Notes: generated from the sequence alone by a model not told the origin. DNA of 64,000 bases from Poindextera sp963706385 (GCA_963706385.1 OY970153.1:1240001-1304000), one strand, 5' to 3'. Counted from the first letter of the stretch, positions 25,162-33,902 are shown. A program made the numbers and translations.

Positions 25162-26532
25162 ATGGACGGCGCATCGACCCCGCCGGGAGTCACGCACTCG
25201 CCGACCGCCCGATTGGCGCGGCAGATCATCGCGATGCGCGCCGCGCCGCCGCGCGCCGAGGCCCTCACCGTGGCCAAGCAGTGTCTGCTCGACTGGCTGG
25301 GCGTGACCTTGGCCGCGCGGCGCGAGCCGCTGGTTGGGATATTGGCGGACGAGCTGGCGCCGTCGGACGAGCCGGGCGGATGCACGCTGATCGGCCTCGG
25401 GCGCCGGGCCTCGCTGATGAACGCGGCGCTGATCAACGGCGCCATGGGCCACGCCCTGGACTTCGATGACGTCATCATCGCCATGGGCCATCCCACCGCG
25501 CCCGTCGCTCCCGCCGTCCTGGGTCTCGCCGAAGCCTTGGGCGCCTCGGGCGCGCGGGTCGTGGCCGCCTTCGTGGCGGGGATCGAGGCGGAATGCCGCG
25601 TCGCCCGCCTGCTCGGCGCCTCACACTACGCCAAGGGCTGGCACGGCACCGCGACCTTCGGCGCGTTTGGCGCCGCCGCCGCCGCGGCGCATCTGCTCGA
25701 TCTCGGCGAGGCGCCCCTGCTCCATGCGCTGGGCCTCGCCGGGACCCAGGCGGCGGGGCTGAAGAGCGTGTTCGGCACCATGTCCAAGCCGCTGCACGCC
25801 GGCAAGGCGGCGCAGAACGGGCTCTTGGCGGCGCGCCTGGCCGCCCGCGGCTTCACCAGCGACACCGACATTCTGGGCTCCGACCAGGGCTTCGCGGCGA
25901 CCCAGTCGACCACGGTGGACGTGGAGGCCGCCCTGGCGCCGCGCGCCCTGCCCTGGGTCGTCGAGGCGCTCTTCAAATATCACGCGGCCTGCTACCTGAC
26001 GCACAACACCATCGAGGCGGCCAACGCCCTGCGCGCGCAGACGCCGTTCACGGCCGGCGAGGTGGAGGCGGTCACGGTGCGGGTGCAGAAGGTCCACCTG
26101 GGCGTCTGCAACATCGAGGCGCCGCGCACCGGGCTGGAGTGCAAGTTCTCCCTGCGCATGACCTGCGCCCTGGCGATCGCCGGGGAGGACACTTTCGACG
26201 AGGCGCTGTTCTCCGACGCGACCGCCGCGCGCGCCGACCTCGTCGAGCTGCGCCAGCGGATCGCGGTGGAGCCCACGGCGCAAGGGTTGGGATCGACGGT
26301 GGACATTCGTCTGAAGGACGGCCGCGAGCTGTCGCGCACGGTCGACGTGGCGATCCCGGAGACGGATCTGGGACTGCAGCAGGACAAGCTGGAGCGCAAA
26401 TTCCGCCATCTGACGCGCGATGCGCTGAGTTCGGCGGCGGCGGAGCGCGTCGTCGAGATCTGCCGCGGCCTGGAGCGCGAGCCGGATCTCAATCGGCTGC
26501 TGCGGACCTGCTCGGAAGGCCTGCAACGTTAA
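25162..26532 (+). CDS. MmgE/PrpD family protein
   Basis: A 456-residue all-helical/lid-domain protein of the MmgE/PrpD family. Motifs: KQCLLDWLGVTLAA, the conserved NGAMGHALDFDDV (about 98-110), HPTAPVAPAVLGLAEA, HGTATFGAFGAAAAAAHLL, and the later KYHAACYLTHNTIEAA. Known members include 2-methylcitrate dehydratase, cis-aconitate decarboxylase (which makes itaconate) and iminodisuccinate epimerase. Which reaction applies here is not visible. The ATG at 25162 has GGGAGG 6 nt upstream; the ATG at 25141 has no RBS. Its closeness to the putative C5 dicarboxyl-CoA module is suggestive but the two are on separate transcripts. It is followed 48 nt later by a hydrolase gene. Confidence 0.92.
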   Translation: MDGASTPPGVTHSPTARLARQIIAMRAAPPRAEALTVAKQCLLDWLGVTLAARREPLVGILADELAPSDEPGGCTLIGLGRRASLMNAALINGAMGHALDFDDVIIAMGHPTAPVAPAVLGLAEALGASGARVVAAFVAGIEAECRVARLLGASHYAKGWHGTATFGAFGAAAAAAHLLDLGEAPLLHALGLAGTQAAGLKSVFGTMSKPLHAGKAAQNGLLAARLAARGFTSDTDILGSDQGFAATQSTTVDVEAALAPRALPWVVEALFKYHAACYLTHNTIEAANALRAQTPFTAGEVEAVTVRVQKVHLGVCNIEAPRTGLECKFSLRMTCALAIAGEDTFDEALFSDATAARADLVELRQRIAVEPTAQGLGSTVDIRLKDGRELSRTVDVAIPETDLGLQQDKLERKFRHLTRDALSSAAAERVVEICRGLEREPDLNRLLRTCSEGLQR

Positions 26533-26580
26533 ATCCCATCGCCTCGATTCAACCCCGCACCACCAGGCCGAGGACGCATC

Positions 26581-27849
26581 ATGGATTTCAAGGATCTGAC
26601 GGCCATCGCCGCGGGGAACCCCGGACTGAAGCTGCGCTTTCGCCACTCCGATCTCACCATCGTGCTGCGCGCCGACGCGCGCTGCTGGACGCTGACCATC
26701 CGGGACGGGACGGTCGCCGTCGCCGACGGCGCCGCTCCGGACGCGGCCTTCACCCTCTCGGCCGCCGCCGCGGACTGGGAGGCGTTCGCCGCCGAACGCC
26801 CGGCGGTCGGCTTCCAGACCCTCTACGGCATGTCCTCGGTCGGCCGCCTCACCCTGTCCGGGCCGGACGTGGTTCAGTTCGCGCGCCACCAGATGGGCCT
26901 GGAGATGCTGCTTCAGGGGCTGCGCCCCGCGCCGGCGGCGAAGCCGGCGCCGCCCCCCGCCGCGCCGGAGATCGAGCCCATCGTCGGCCGCTATGTGCGG
27001 CTGGCCATCGGCGGGGTCTCGCACCGGATCTATTTCGAGGAGGCGGGACAGGGCATTCCCCTGCTCTGCCTGCACACCGCCGGGGCCGACGGACGCCAAT
27101 ACCGCGCGCTGTTCAACGATCCCGAAATCACTAGCCGCTTCAGGGTGATCGCGTTCGATCTTCCCATGCACGGCAAGTCCTCGCCGCCGGAAGGCTTCCA
27201 ACGCGCGGTCCATGCGCTGACCACGGACAGCTATCTGGAGACCATCATGGCGTTCAAGGCGGCGCTGGACCTCAGCCAGCCGGTGGTGATGGGCTGTTCG
27301 ATCGGCGGACGGGTGGTGCTGCATCTGGCGCTGCGGCACGGCGCGGCGTTCCGCGCGGCGATCGGGCTGCAGTCAGCCACCCACGCCGAGAACCACGCCT
27401 TTCCGGAACTGGCCGACCAGGACGTGCTCGCGCGGCCGGACATCAACACCTCGGAGGTGTCCGCCTCCAGCGTCTGGTCGCTGATGGGGCCGAACACCCC
27501 GCCGAAGGACCGCTGGGAGACGCTTTGGTACTATATGCAGGGCGGCCCGGGCGTGTTCGCCGGCGACCTGATCTACTACTTCATCGACGGCGACCTGCGG
27601 AACGGCCTGGTCGAGCCGCTGCGCGACCAGCGCTGCCCGCTCTATCTGCTCACCGGCGAATATGATCTGTCCGCCACCCCCGCGATGACCGCCGAGCTGG
27701 CCAAGGCGGTGAACGCCCGACATTTCGAGGTGATACCCGGCGTCGGCCACTTCCCGATGTCGGAGGATCCCGCGACCTTCCGGCGCCATCTGCTGCCGAT
27801 CCTCGATCATATCGCCGCCGAGGCCGAGACGGGCGCCTCCCCCGCCTGA
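26581..27849 (+). CDS. Alpha/beta hydrolase with N-terminal SCP2-like domain
   Basis: A 422-residue two-domain protein. Residues 1-115 resemble an SCP2-type lipid-binding fold (LTIVLRADARCWTLTIRDG, DAAFTLSAAAADWEAF), followed by a Pro/Ala linker (116-130). Residues 140-415 are an alpha/beta hydrolase with HTAGADGRQ at the oxyanion loop, nucleophile Ser240 in VMGCSIGGR, an acidic residue in LTGEYDLSA and catalytic His in PGVGHFPMSEDP. Hydrolysis of an ester or a C-C bond (as in meta-cleavage hydrolases) is possible. The next hydrolase gene begins 6 nt after its stop, so both are one operon with the MmgE/PrpD gene. The SCP2 assignment is by pattern only. Confidence 0.85.
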   Translation: MDFKDLTAIAAGNPGLKLRFRHSDLTIVLRADARCWTLTIRDGTVAVADGAAPDAAFTLSAAAADWEAFAAERPAVGFQTLYGMSSVGRLTLSGPDVVQFARHQMGLEMLLQGLRPAPAAKPAPPPAAPEIEPIVGRYVRLAIGGVSHRIYFEEAGQGIPLLCLHTAGADGRQYRALFNDPEITSRFRVIAFDLPMHGKSSPPEGFQRAVHALTTDSYLETIMAFKAALDLSQPVVMGCSIGGRVVLHLALRHGAAFRAAIGLQSATHAENHAFPELADQDVLARPDINTSEVSASSVWSLMGPNTPPKDRWETLWYYMQGGPGVFAGDLIYYFIDGDLRNGLVEPLRDQRCPLYLLTGEYDLSATPAMTAELAKAVNARHFEVIPGVGHFPMSEDPATFRRHLLPILDHIAAEAETGASPA

Positions 27850-27855
27850 GCCGCC

Positions 27856-28662
27856 ATGATGGACATGCATTTCGACGTTCACGGCGACGGACGAGAACCC
27901 CACCTGCTGCTGGTCCACGGGTTCCTGTCCAGCCGCGCGCAATGGCGGCCGAACCTGGAGGCGCTGGCGAGGGTGAGCACGCCCGTCACTGTCGAGCTTC
28001 TGGGTCACGGCCGGTCCGACAGCCCGATCGAGCCCGATGCCTACAGCGTGGCGGCCTACATTCGGCGGTTCGAGGCCCTGCGCGAGCGCCTGGGCGTCGA
28101 GCGCTGGTTCGTGTGCGGCCAGTCCTTCGGCGCGGGGCTGACCATCCGCTATGCGCTGGACCATCCCGACCGCGTCATCGGCCAGGTGTTCACCAACTCG
28201 ATTTCCGGGCTTTCCCCGCCGCTCGGCGGCGATCCGGACCAGCGCGCGGCGCGCGCCAGGGCGCTGGAACAGGGCGGGCGCGATGCGCTCAAGGCCCTGC
28301 CGTTCTATCCGAGGCCGTCGCGGCGGCTGGCGCGCGAACTCTGGGAGGATCTGGTCGCCGACGCGGAATTGATCTCGCCGCGCGCGGTCGCCGAAGCCAT
28401 GCGCACCACCGTTCCCGAGCTTTCGGTCGTATCGGACCTCGGCGGGATCGCCGTGCCCACCCTGCTGGTCAACGGTGTGCGCGAAAGCGCCTTCCAGCCG
28501 ATGCGCGAGCTGGCCGCGCGCCGCATCCACGGCCTCACCGTCGTCGATCTCGACGGCGGCCATTCGATCAACCTCGACCGCGCCGACGCCTTCAACGCCG
28601 CGGTCGCCGCGTTTATCGATCGGCATCGGGAAACGCCGATGCCCGATGATCATCTTGCGTGA
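27856..28662 (+). CDS. Alpha/beta hydrolase
   Basis: A 268-residue single-domain alpha/beta hydrolase. The oxyanion motif is LLVHGFLSSRAQW, the nucleophile Ser90 lies in VCGQSFGAG, and the catalytic His is in DLDGGHSINLDR; the acid is probably in the GVRE region before it. It resembles meta-cleavage-product hydrolases and epoxide hydrolase-like proteins in length and layout, but no specificity can be read. The gene starts 6 nt after the SCP2-hydrolase gene; two ATGs in tandem offer the start. A paired arrangement of two hydrolases after an MmgE/PrpD gene suggests a small catabolic operon. Confidence 0.9.
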   Translation: MMDMHFDVHGDGREPHLLLVHGFLSSRAQWRPNLEALARVSTPVTVELLGHGRSDSPIEPDAYSVAAYIRRFEALRERLGVERWFVCGQSFGAGLTIRYALDHPDRVIGQVFTNSISGLSPPLGGDPDQRAARARALEQGGRDALKALPFYPRPSRRLARELWEDLVADAELISPRAVAEAMRTTVPELSVVSDLGGIAVPTLLVNGVRESAFQPMRELAARRIHGLTVVDLDGGHSINLDRADAFNAAVAAFIDRHRETPMPDDHLA

Positions 28663-28759
28663 GATCAAGCCATCTCGAGCGATGCCGGTGTTCACTTGTC
28701 CGCGTGTGATGGACGGTCTTGGCGCCCACCCGGCGGCCAGGAACGGCGGAGCGACAATC

Positions 28760-29233
28760 ATGAACGATGCGGCCCTGGCGCGCGCCATTCACGTCGTTTC
28801 CGTCGTCGCCTGGATCGGCGGCGTCAGCTTCGTGACCAGCGTGTTGATGCCGGCGATCCGGCGGGCGCATCAGCCGGACGAGCGGCTGGCCGTGTTCCTG
28901 CGCTACGAAAGCGCATTTTCCTGGCAGGCGCGCATCAGCGTGGCCGCGGCCGGACTCAGCGGCGTCTACTTGTTGTGGCGCTTCGATCTATGGGCGCGAT
29001 TCCAGCTCGCGCGGTTCTGGTGGATGCACGCCATGGCCGGCCTGTGGCTAGTGTTCGCCGCGCTGCTGTTCGTGATCGAGCCGCTGGTGCTGCACCGGCG
29101 GATGGCGGTGATGGTCGGAACGCCGCGGTCGGCGGCGATGTTCGCCAGGATGGAGAAGATGCACCGGCTGCTGCTGGCGCTTGGTCTGGTGACGGTGTTC
29201 GCCGCGGCCGGCGGCGCCCACGGCTTGTTCTGA
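28760..29233 (+). CDS. Small integral membrane protein with four helices, CopD-like
   Basis: A 157-residue inner-membrane protein with four hydrophobic segments: about 8-30 (AIHVVSVVAWIGGVSFVTSV), 55-75, 88-108 (WWMHAMAGLWLVFAALLFVI) and 137-155. The His in the first helix (AIHVVSVVAWIGG) and the His in WWMHAMAGLW resemble the conserved histidines of CopD/HemJ-like proteins, which bind haem or copper. The start has GGAG 8 nt upstream. It lies about 100 bases after the hydrolase operon and is convergent with the small unknown gene on the other strand. Function is unknown. Confidence 0.82.
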   Translation: MNDAALARAIHVVSVVAWIGGVSFVTSVLMPAIRRAHQPDERLAVFLRYESAFSWQARISVAAAGLSGVYLLWRFDLWARFQLARFWWMHAMAGLWLVFAALLFVIEPLVLHRRMAVMVGTPRSAAMFARMEKMHRLLLALGLVTVFAAAGGAHGLF

Positions 29234-29271
29234 GTCCAAGCCGCGTTTGCATCGCCGCGGCGGGCGCGGCT

Positions 29272-29724
29272 TCAGAAGGTCGATTGATAGATCCGCCGGG
29301 CCACATAATTGTCGAGGAACGTCCAGATCTTCAGGTTCAATGACGACGCCCACCGGGCGCCCTCCGCCTGCGCCTGCTCCACCGCTTCGTGCAACGCGAT
29401 CAGCACCTTCATCACCGCGTCGGCGCGGGCGCTGAGCTGGCGGACGCGGAAGCCCTCGGGCCGCGAGGCCAGCACCAAGGCGATGGCCTGCTTCAGCCGC
29501 TCGTCGCCCACGTGCGGCTCCGCCTCGCGCAAGATCGTGCGGATGTCGTCGTGGTCGGACATCAGCACATCGACCGCCCGGTCATAATCCTGCCCGACCA
29601 TGTTGACCAGCGTGGCGATCATGCCCAGATCGGCCACGGTATAGGCGTCCGTGGTCTTGGGAATCAGATCGGTGAAAATCCTCATCGCAATATGATCAAT
29701 GCCTTCGGAACCTTCTGGAATCAT
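29272..29724 (-). CDS. Hypothetical protein coupled to the phosphotransferase gene
   Basis: A 150-residue mostly helical, soluble protein that I do not recognise. Its ATG at 29724 overlaps the stop of the phosphotransferase gene (ATGA), which favours this start over an internal ATG at 29685 that lacks an RBS. Features: VADLGMIATLVNMVGQDYDRAV, an acidic DHDDIRTILREAEPHVGDE stretch, and a C-terminus rich in Ala and aromatic residues. The tight coupling suggests that it works with the phosphotransferase or on the same substrate. Confidence 0.7.
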   Translation of the reverse strand: MIPEGSEGIDHIAMRIFTDLIPKTTDAYTVADLGMIATLVNMVGQDYDRAVDVLMSDHDDIRTILREAEPHVGDERLKQAIALVLASRPEGFRVRQLSARADAVMKVLIALHEAVEQAQAEGARWASSLNLKIWTFLDNYVARRIYQSTF

Positions 29725-30758
29725 TTCAAGATCTCATAAAAACGGTGCGACGAGTGGGGTGAGAGGTAGTCGACTAAAATCTGTTGCTGGCGATCGGTCA
29801 TCAGCCAGCCGGCCATTGCCAGAATTGGCGGCTTGGCGGCGCCGCGGTGAAAGTTCTCGCTCGACGAGATCCAGATGCCTATGCCCTTCACCGACGCGAA
29901 GATGCGCCACCAGTTAAACGCTTCGGGCTCCAGTTTCATTCCGCTGCCCCGCTCCCAGTGAGCAATGGCCTCGCGATGGGGCAGCAGTTGGCCCGCCAGC
30001 TTCGGATCCTGCCAATGCCAGAGCGGATCGAGCGACCACGCCAGATCCTCCAGCGGATCGCCGAGGTGCGCCATTTCCCAATCCAGAATGGCCTTGATCT
30101 CGCCATCGGGCGTGTAGAGGTAGTTGCCGGTGCGATAGTCGCCGTGGACTAGGCTGAGCTTTTGCGCCGGCGGCGGCGGATGCCTCCGCAGCCAGCGGAT
30201 GGCGGCATGAGCCACCGGGTTGGGGTCCAACTCGTCGTCGACGATGACCTTGTGCCAATAGTCCAACTGCTCCAGCGCGCAGGTCTCGGCGCTGGTCGCG
30301 GGCATGAACGCGCCAAGGCCCAGCGCGATCGGATCGAGCCGCGCGATCTGTCCCAAAAGTTCCCATTTCTGGCGGCCCAGCGCCTCGCGGTGCGCCGCCA
30401 AAATCCCCTCCGGCGACGCCTGGCAGCCGGTCACCTCGGCGGTGATCGAAAACGGCCGTCCGAGCCACTCGAGTCCGTGTTCGAGGAACAAAGGCTCCGG
30501 CACGGGCAGCCCCGCCTTGAACGCGGCTTCGATGGCCCGAAATTCGGTGGCCCGGTCGGTGTCGATCAGGCTCGATTCCGGGTCCAGTCGCACGATTAAT
30601 CCGCGGGTGGTCCCGCCGACCGTCGCCACGCACTTCCAGGTTTCCCGCGAAGCGCCGCCGGGAATCCGGCTCATCTCGGCGACGGTTGTCGGCGCGCGCC
30701 ATTTGTCGGACAGAAATCGGCTCAGTCCAGTTTGCAAGTCCTGCTCGCGGGTGCTCAC
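29721..30758 (-). CDS. Aminoglycoside phosphotransferase (APH)-fold protein
   Basis: A 345-residue kinase-fold protein of the APH/choline kinase group. The catalytic loop is LSLVHGDYRTGNYLY and the metal-binding Asp is in AILDWEMAHLGDPLEDL. The N-lobe shows RIPGGASRETW and the Lys-equivalent region GLIVRLDP. Relatives in actinobacteria and alphaproteobacteria lie next to acyl-CoA dehydrogenase genes (as in ACAD10) and probably phosphorylate hydroxyacyl-CoAs or acids, not antibiotics; this is family knowledge applied by analogy. The start is GTG with GGAGG about 11 nt upstream. It is coupled to the small unknown gene downstream. Confidence 0.88.
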   Translation of the reverse strand: MSTREQDLQTGLSRFLSDKWRAPTTVAEMSRIPGGASRETWKCVATVGGTTRGLIVRLDPESSLIDTDRATEFRAIEAAFKAGLPVPEPLFLEHGLEWLGRPFSITAEVTGCQASPEGILAAHREALGRQKWELLGQIARLDPIALGLGAFMPATSAETCALEQLDYWHKVIVDDELDPNPVAHAAIRWLRRHPPPPAQKLSLVHGDYRTGNYLYTPDGEIKAILDWEMAHLGDPLEDLAWSLDPLWHWQDPKLAGQLLPHREAIAHWERGSGMKLEPEAFNWWRIFASVKGIGIWISSSENFHRGAAKPPILAMAGWLMTDRQQQILVDYLSPHSSHRFYEILK

Positions 30759-30901
30759 GACTTCGAATTCCTCCAGTGTTTTCTTATGGTTGATCGGTTT
30801 TCCGCTTGTGGACCGGCCGCTCTCGGTTCAAACGAAGGCTGCGGGCGGACGACCTCGGCCAGGGCGAGATCGCTTGGTCAATCCCGTGATGGCTCGGCGC
30901 A

Positions 30902-31681
30902 CTAGAACACGCCCGGATAGCGCCCGCCATCGAGCATGACGTTCTGCCCGGTCAGGAAGCCGGCATGGGCGCTGCAGTAGAAGGCGCAGACCGCGCCGAA
31001 CTCTTCAACTCGGCCGAAACGCCCGGCCGGGCTCGCTGCGGCCTGGGCGGCCATCAATTCATCGACCGATTTGCCGCTGTCGCCCGACAGCTTGGCGATG
31101 TTTGACCTCAGCCGGTCGGTGTCGAACTGCTCGGGCAGCAGGTTGTTGATCGTGACGTTGGATTTCACATAGGCCGGGGCGATCGCCTTGACGAAGCCGG
31201 TCAGGCCGAGCCGCGCCGCGACCGAAAGGCTGAGGGCGGGATTGGGCTGCTTCACCATCGCCGAGGTGATGTTGATGATCCGGCCAAAGCCGCGCTCGGC
31301 CATGCCTTCAACCACCGCGCGGATGAGCAGTATGGCGGTGACCATGTTGGCGTCGGCGGCGGCGAGCCACTGCTCGCGCTCGAATTTGCGCCAATCGCCC
31401 ACCGGCGGTCCGCCGGCGTTGTTGACCAGGATGTCCGGGGCGGGACATGCGGTCAGCGCAGCGTCGGCGCCGGCCTTCGTGGTGATGTCGCCCCGCGCGG
31501 CGGTCACCTTGACCTTGAACCGTTCGCGGATCGCCGCGGCCGTGGCCTCCAGCGTTCCGGCGTCGCGCGCGGTCAAGACCAGATCGACCCCCTCGGCCGC
31601 CAGCGCCTCGGCGCAGGCGCGTCCCAGGCCCTTGCTCGCCCCGCAGACGATGGCCGTGCGCCCCTTGATGCCCAGATCCAC
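30902..31681 (-). CDS. Short-chain dehydrogenase/reductase (atypical active site)
   Basis: A 259-residue SDR with the nucleotide motif TAIVCGASKGLGRA, NNAGG (ILVNNAGGPPVGDW) and NITSAMVK carrying the catalytic Ser. Where YxxxK is expected, the sequence reads LSLSVAARLGLTGF, so Tyr and Lys appear replaced by Ser and Arg. This variant occurs in a known SDR subgroup close to 3-oxoacyl reductases and its activity is less certain. The GTG start is supported by GGAGACGAG immediately upstream. It is divergent from the extradiol dioxygenase gene. Confidence 0.9.
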   Translation of the reverse strand: MDLGIKGRTAIVCGASKGLGRACAEALAAEGVDLVLTARDAGTLEATAAAIRERFKVKVTAARGDITTKAGADAALTACPAPDILVNNAGGPPVGDWRKFEREQWLAAADANMVTAILLIRAVVEGMAERGFGRIINITSAMVKQPNPALSLSVAARLGLTGFVKAIAPAYVKSNVTINNLLPEQFDTDRLRSNIAKLSGDSGKSVDELMAAQAAASPAGRFGRVEEFGAVCAFYCSAHAGFLTGQNVMLDGGRYPGVF

Positions 31682-31834
31682 CTCGTCTCCAATCCTGTCT
31701 GACGCCCCGCGTCTCGACGCCGGCGCATCGTGCATCCGCCGTCAGCGGACGTCATCCGTCCAGCGCCGATCTTCCGCATTCTTGAGGTTCGCCACAAGAC
31801 GGCGATGCGGGCGGGCCTCCGCAGCGCCGAGCGC

Positions 31835-31875
31835 TTGACGGGATGGCGGGCCTTGACGATGGTCCAACCCGTCAA
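31835..31875. promoter_or_regulatory. Inverted repeat upstream of the extradiol dioxygenase gene
   Basis: TTGACGGG at 31835-31842 and its complement CCCGTCAA at 31868-31875 form an 8-bp inverted repeat, 52 bases before the dioxygenase start. It is a candidate operator for the divergent SDR/dioxygenase pair. Confidence 0.25.
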
Positions 31876-31926
31876 TGAAGAGGCGACGCCGCCGATCCCG
31901 TCGCCGCCTCCAGGGAGCAACGAACC

Positions 31927-32970
31927 GTGGCCGAAATCCTCGCGTTGGGCATCAGCCACTACCCTCCCCTGGCCGGGCCGGACGAGCGCATGGCGTTCAT
32001 TCTCAAACTCATGCTGCGGAACCCTCGCCTGCCGGAGAAGCTTCGCGATCCGGCCAACTGGCCGCCGGAAATGCGCGCCGAATGGGGCGACGACGAGGGT
32101 GTCGCCTCGGCCCGCCGGCACCGCGAGCGATTGGTCGGCGCGATGATGAAGACCCGCGCGGCGCTGGACGCGTTCAAACCGGATTTCGTGCTCATCTGGG
32201 GCGACGATCAGTACGAGAACTTCAAGGAAGACGTCATCCCGCCGTACTGCGTCAGCGCCTACGACCGGTTCAAGATCACCGTGCCCCAGGGCAATGTCTG
32301 GAACGAGCCCGCAGGCGAGCTTTTCGAGGTTCCCGGGCATGTCGGCGCGGCCAAGCGCCTGACCAGCGGGCTGATCGAGGCCGGCTTCGACACCGCCTAC
32401 GCCTACAAGCCGCTGCACCACAGCCTGGGGCACGCGTTCGCCAACGCGATCCTTTATCTGGACTACCATCGCGCCGGCTTTCCCTATCCGATCGTGCCGG
32501 TGGCGATCAATTGCTACGGCAGCCGCGTCATCTGCCAACGGGGCGGCTTTCCCGATTTCGATCGGGCGCTCGAGGCGAGCGATCTCGATCCGCCGGCCCC
32601 GACCCCCAAGCGGTTGTTCGACCTCGGCGCCGCCACGGCCAGGATCCTGACAGACTCGCCCTGGCGGGTCGCGCTTCTGGCGTCGTCGGGCTGGTCGCAC
32701 GCCTTTCTGACCGAGAAGAACCACTACCTCTACCCGGACACGCCCGCCGACGAGCGGATGTACCAAGCGCTGCGCGCCTGCGACTACGACGCCTGGCGCG
32801 ACTATCCAGCGAAGGCCGTGGAAGACAGCGGTCAGCAGGAAATTCTCAACTGGATGTGCCTGGCCGGCGCCCTGCAAGAACTCGGACGCGGGCCGGCGGA
32901 GACGGATTTCGTCAGCACCTGGATATTCAATTCGTCGAAGGCCTTCCTGATCTCGCCGGCGCAAGCCTGA
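31927..32970 (+). CDS. Class III extradiol ring-cleavage dioxygenase-like protein (LigB superfamily)
   Basis: A 347-residue LigB-superfamily protein. The first iron-ligand His is in ALGISHYPPL (His11); FVLIWGDDQYENF corresponds to the second ligand region, with Asp/Gln where LigB has the DHG triplet. SSGWSHAFLTEKN supplies the conserved later His, and a Glu ligand is probably in the C-terminal part. It is longer than LigB (~290-300) and has no separate LigA partner. Ring cleavage of a catechol-type substrate is the family role, but the altered second motif leaves doubt. The GTG start has GGGAG 11 nt upstream. An SDR gene follows after 27 nt. Confidence 0.85.
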   Translation: MAEILALGISHYPPLAGPDERMAFILKLMLRNPRLPEKLRDPANWPPEMRAEWGDDEGVASARRHRERLVGAMMKTRAALDAFKPDFVLIWGDDQYENFKEDVIPPYCVSAYDRFKITVPQGNVWNEPAGELFEVPGHVGAAKRLTSGLIEAGFDTAYAYKPLHHSLGHAFANAILYLDYHRAGFPYPIVPVAINCYGSRVICQRGGFPDFDRALEASDLDPPAPTPKRLFDLGAATARILTDSPWRVALLASSGWSHAFLTEKNHYLYPDTPADERMYQALRACDYDAWRDYPAKAVEDSGQQEILNWMCLAGALQELGRGPAETDFVSTWIFNSSKAFLISPAQA

Positions 32971-32997
32971 CATCGTCCAACATCGGGGACATCCGAC

Positions 32998-33816
32998 ATG
33001 CGTCTGAAGGACAAGGTCGCCCTGGTGACGGGCTCCAGCCCCAACATCGGCGGCGGGATCGCCGAAGGTCTGGCCCAAGAGGGCGCGGCCATCATCGCCA
33101 TCGACGCCCGGCCGGAAAACGCCGCCGACTGCGCCCGATACATCGCCGGCGCCGGCGGACGCGCCCTGGGGATGACCTGCGACGTCACCGACGAGGCCCA
33201 GGTCAAGGCGGCCGTCGAGGCCGGTCTGGAAGCCTTCGGCAAGATCGACATCCTGGTGAACAACGCCGCCGTCTTCAACAAGAAGGGCGTGCTCGACATG
33301 TCGCTCGATGAATGGCGCCGGCAAACCGACGTGATCCTGACCGGAACGTTCCTGTGCACCAAATACGTCGCGCGATCGATGATCGATCGGGGCGTGCGCG
33401 GGGCCGTCCTGAACATCATCTCCACCGCCGGCCACCAAGGCGAGCCGGGCAACATCGCCTACAGCACGGCCAAGTGCGGCCTGCTCAATTTCACCCGATC
33501 GGCGGCGATGGAGCTGGTCGGCCACGACATCCGGGTCAACAGCCTGACGCCCACCGCGACGGATCCCGCCGAGATGTTCGAGCGCGCGGCGCGCTGGGGC
33601 CGCCAGACCCGTCCATCGGCCGGTTTGACCGCCGCGATGGAGCCGTTCAGGACGGGCGTTCCGATGCAGAAGTTGCCCAAACCCAGCGACTACGGCCACG
33701 CGGCGGCGTTTCTGGTGTCAGACGAGGCCGCGATGATCACCGGCGCGGATCTGCGGGTGGATGCCGGCGCCGTCGCGCGCTACTGGGCGTGGAGGCCGGG
33801 AGCCGCCGCGGTCTGA
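32998..33816 (+). CDS. Short-chain dehydrogenase/reductase (classical)
   Basis: A 272-residue NAD(P)-dependent SDR with an intact active site: VALVTGSSPNIGGGIAEGL for the cofactor, DILVNNAAVFN, Ser in LNIISTAGHQG, and Tyr/Lys in NIAYSTAKCGLL. Acidic Asp at the end of the second strand (IIAIDARPEN) suggests NAD preference. The insertion MFERAARWGRQTRP lies in the substrate loop. It follows the extradiol-type dioxygenase gene by 27 nt and probably acts in the same pathway, for example oxidising a dihydrodiol or hydroxy acid, but the substrate is unknown. Confidence 0.93.
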   Translation: MRLKDKVALVTGSSPNIGGGIAEGLAQEGAAIIAIDARPENAADCARYIAGAGGRALGMTCDVTDEAQVKAAVEAGLEAFGKIDILVNNAAVFNKKGVLDMSLDEWRRQTDVILTGTFLCTKYVARSMIDRGVRGAVLNIISTAGHQGEPGNIAYSTAKCGLLNFTRSAAMELVGHDIRVNSLTPTATDPAEMFERAARWGRQTRPSAGLTAAMEPFRTGVPMQKLPKPSDYGHAAAFLVSDEAAMITGADLRVDAGAVARYWAWRPGAAAV

Positions 33817-33885
33817 GCCGCGCCTGGAATCTTCGGGCCGACGGGTGAAAATTTGACCGCGCGATCCGGTTCCGCCCCGCTTCCG

Positions 33886-33899
33886 TTGAGGTAAATCAA
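33886..33899. promoter_or_regulatory. FNR/FixK-type box candidate
   Basis: TTGAGGTAAATCAA fits the TTGA-N6-TCAA core of FNR/FixK sites, though the first half-site differs from the usual TTGAT/C at its last base. It lies 103 bases before the small gene at 34003, a position where such activators can act. Confidence 0.38.
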
Positions 33900-33902
33900 C
33901 GC

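Noticed and set aside
31573..33699. A 708-residue minus-strand frame across the dioxygenase and SDR genes
   Set aside because: It is antisense to two genes with clear motifs and its translation is low-complexity Gly/Arg/Val-rich.
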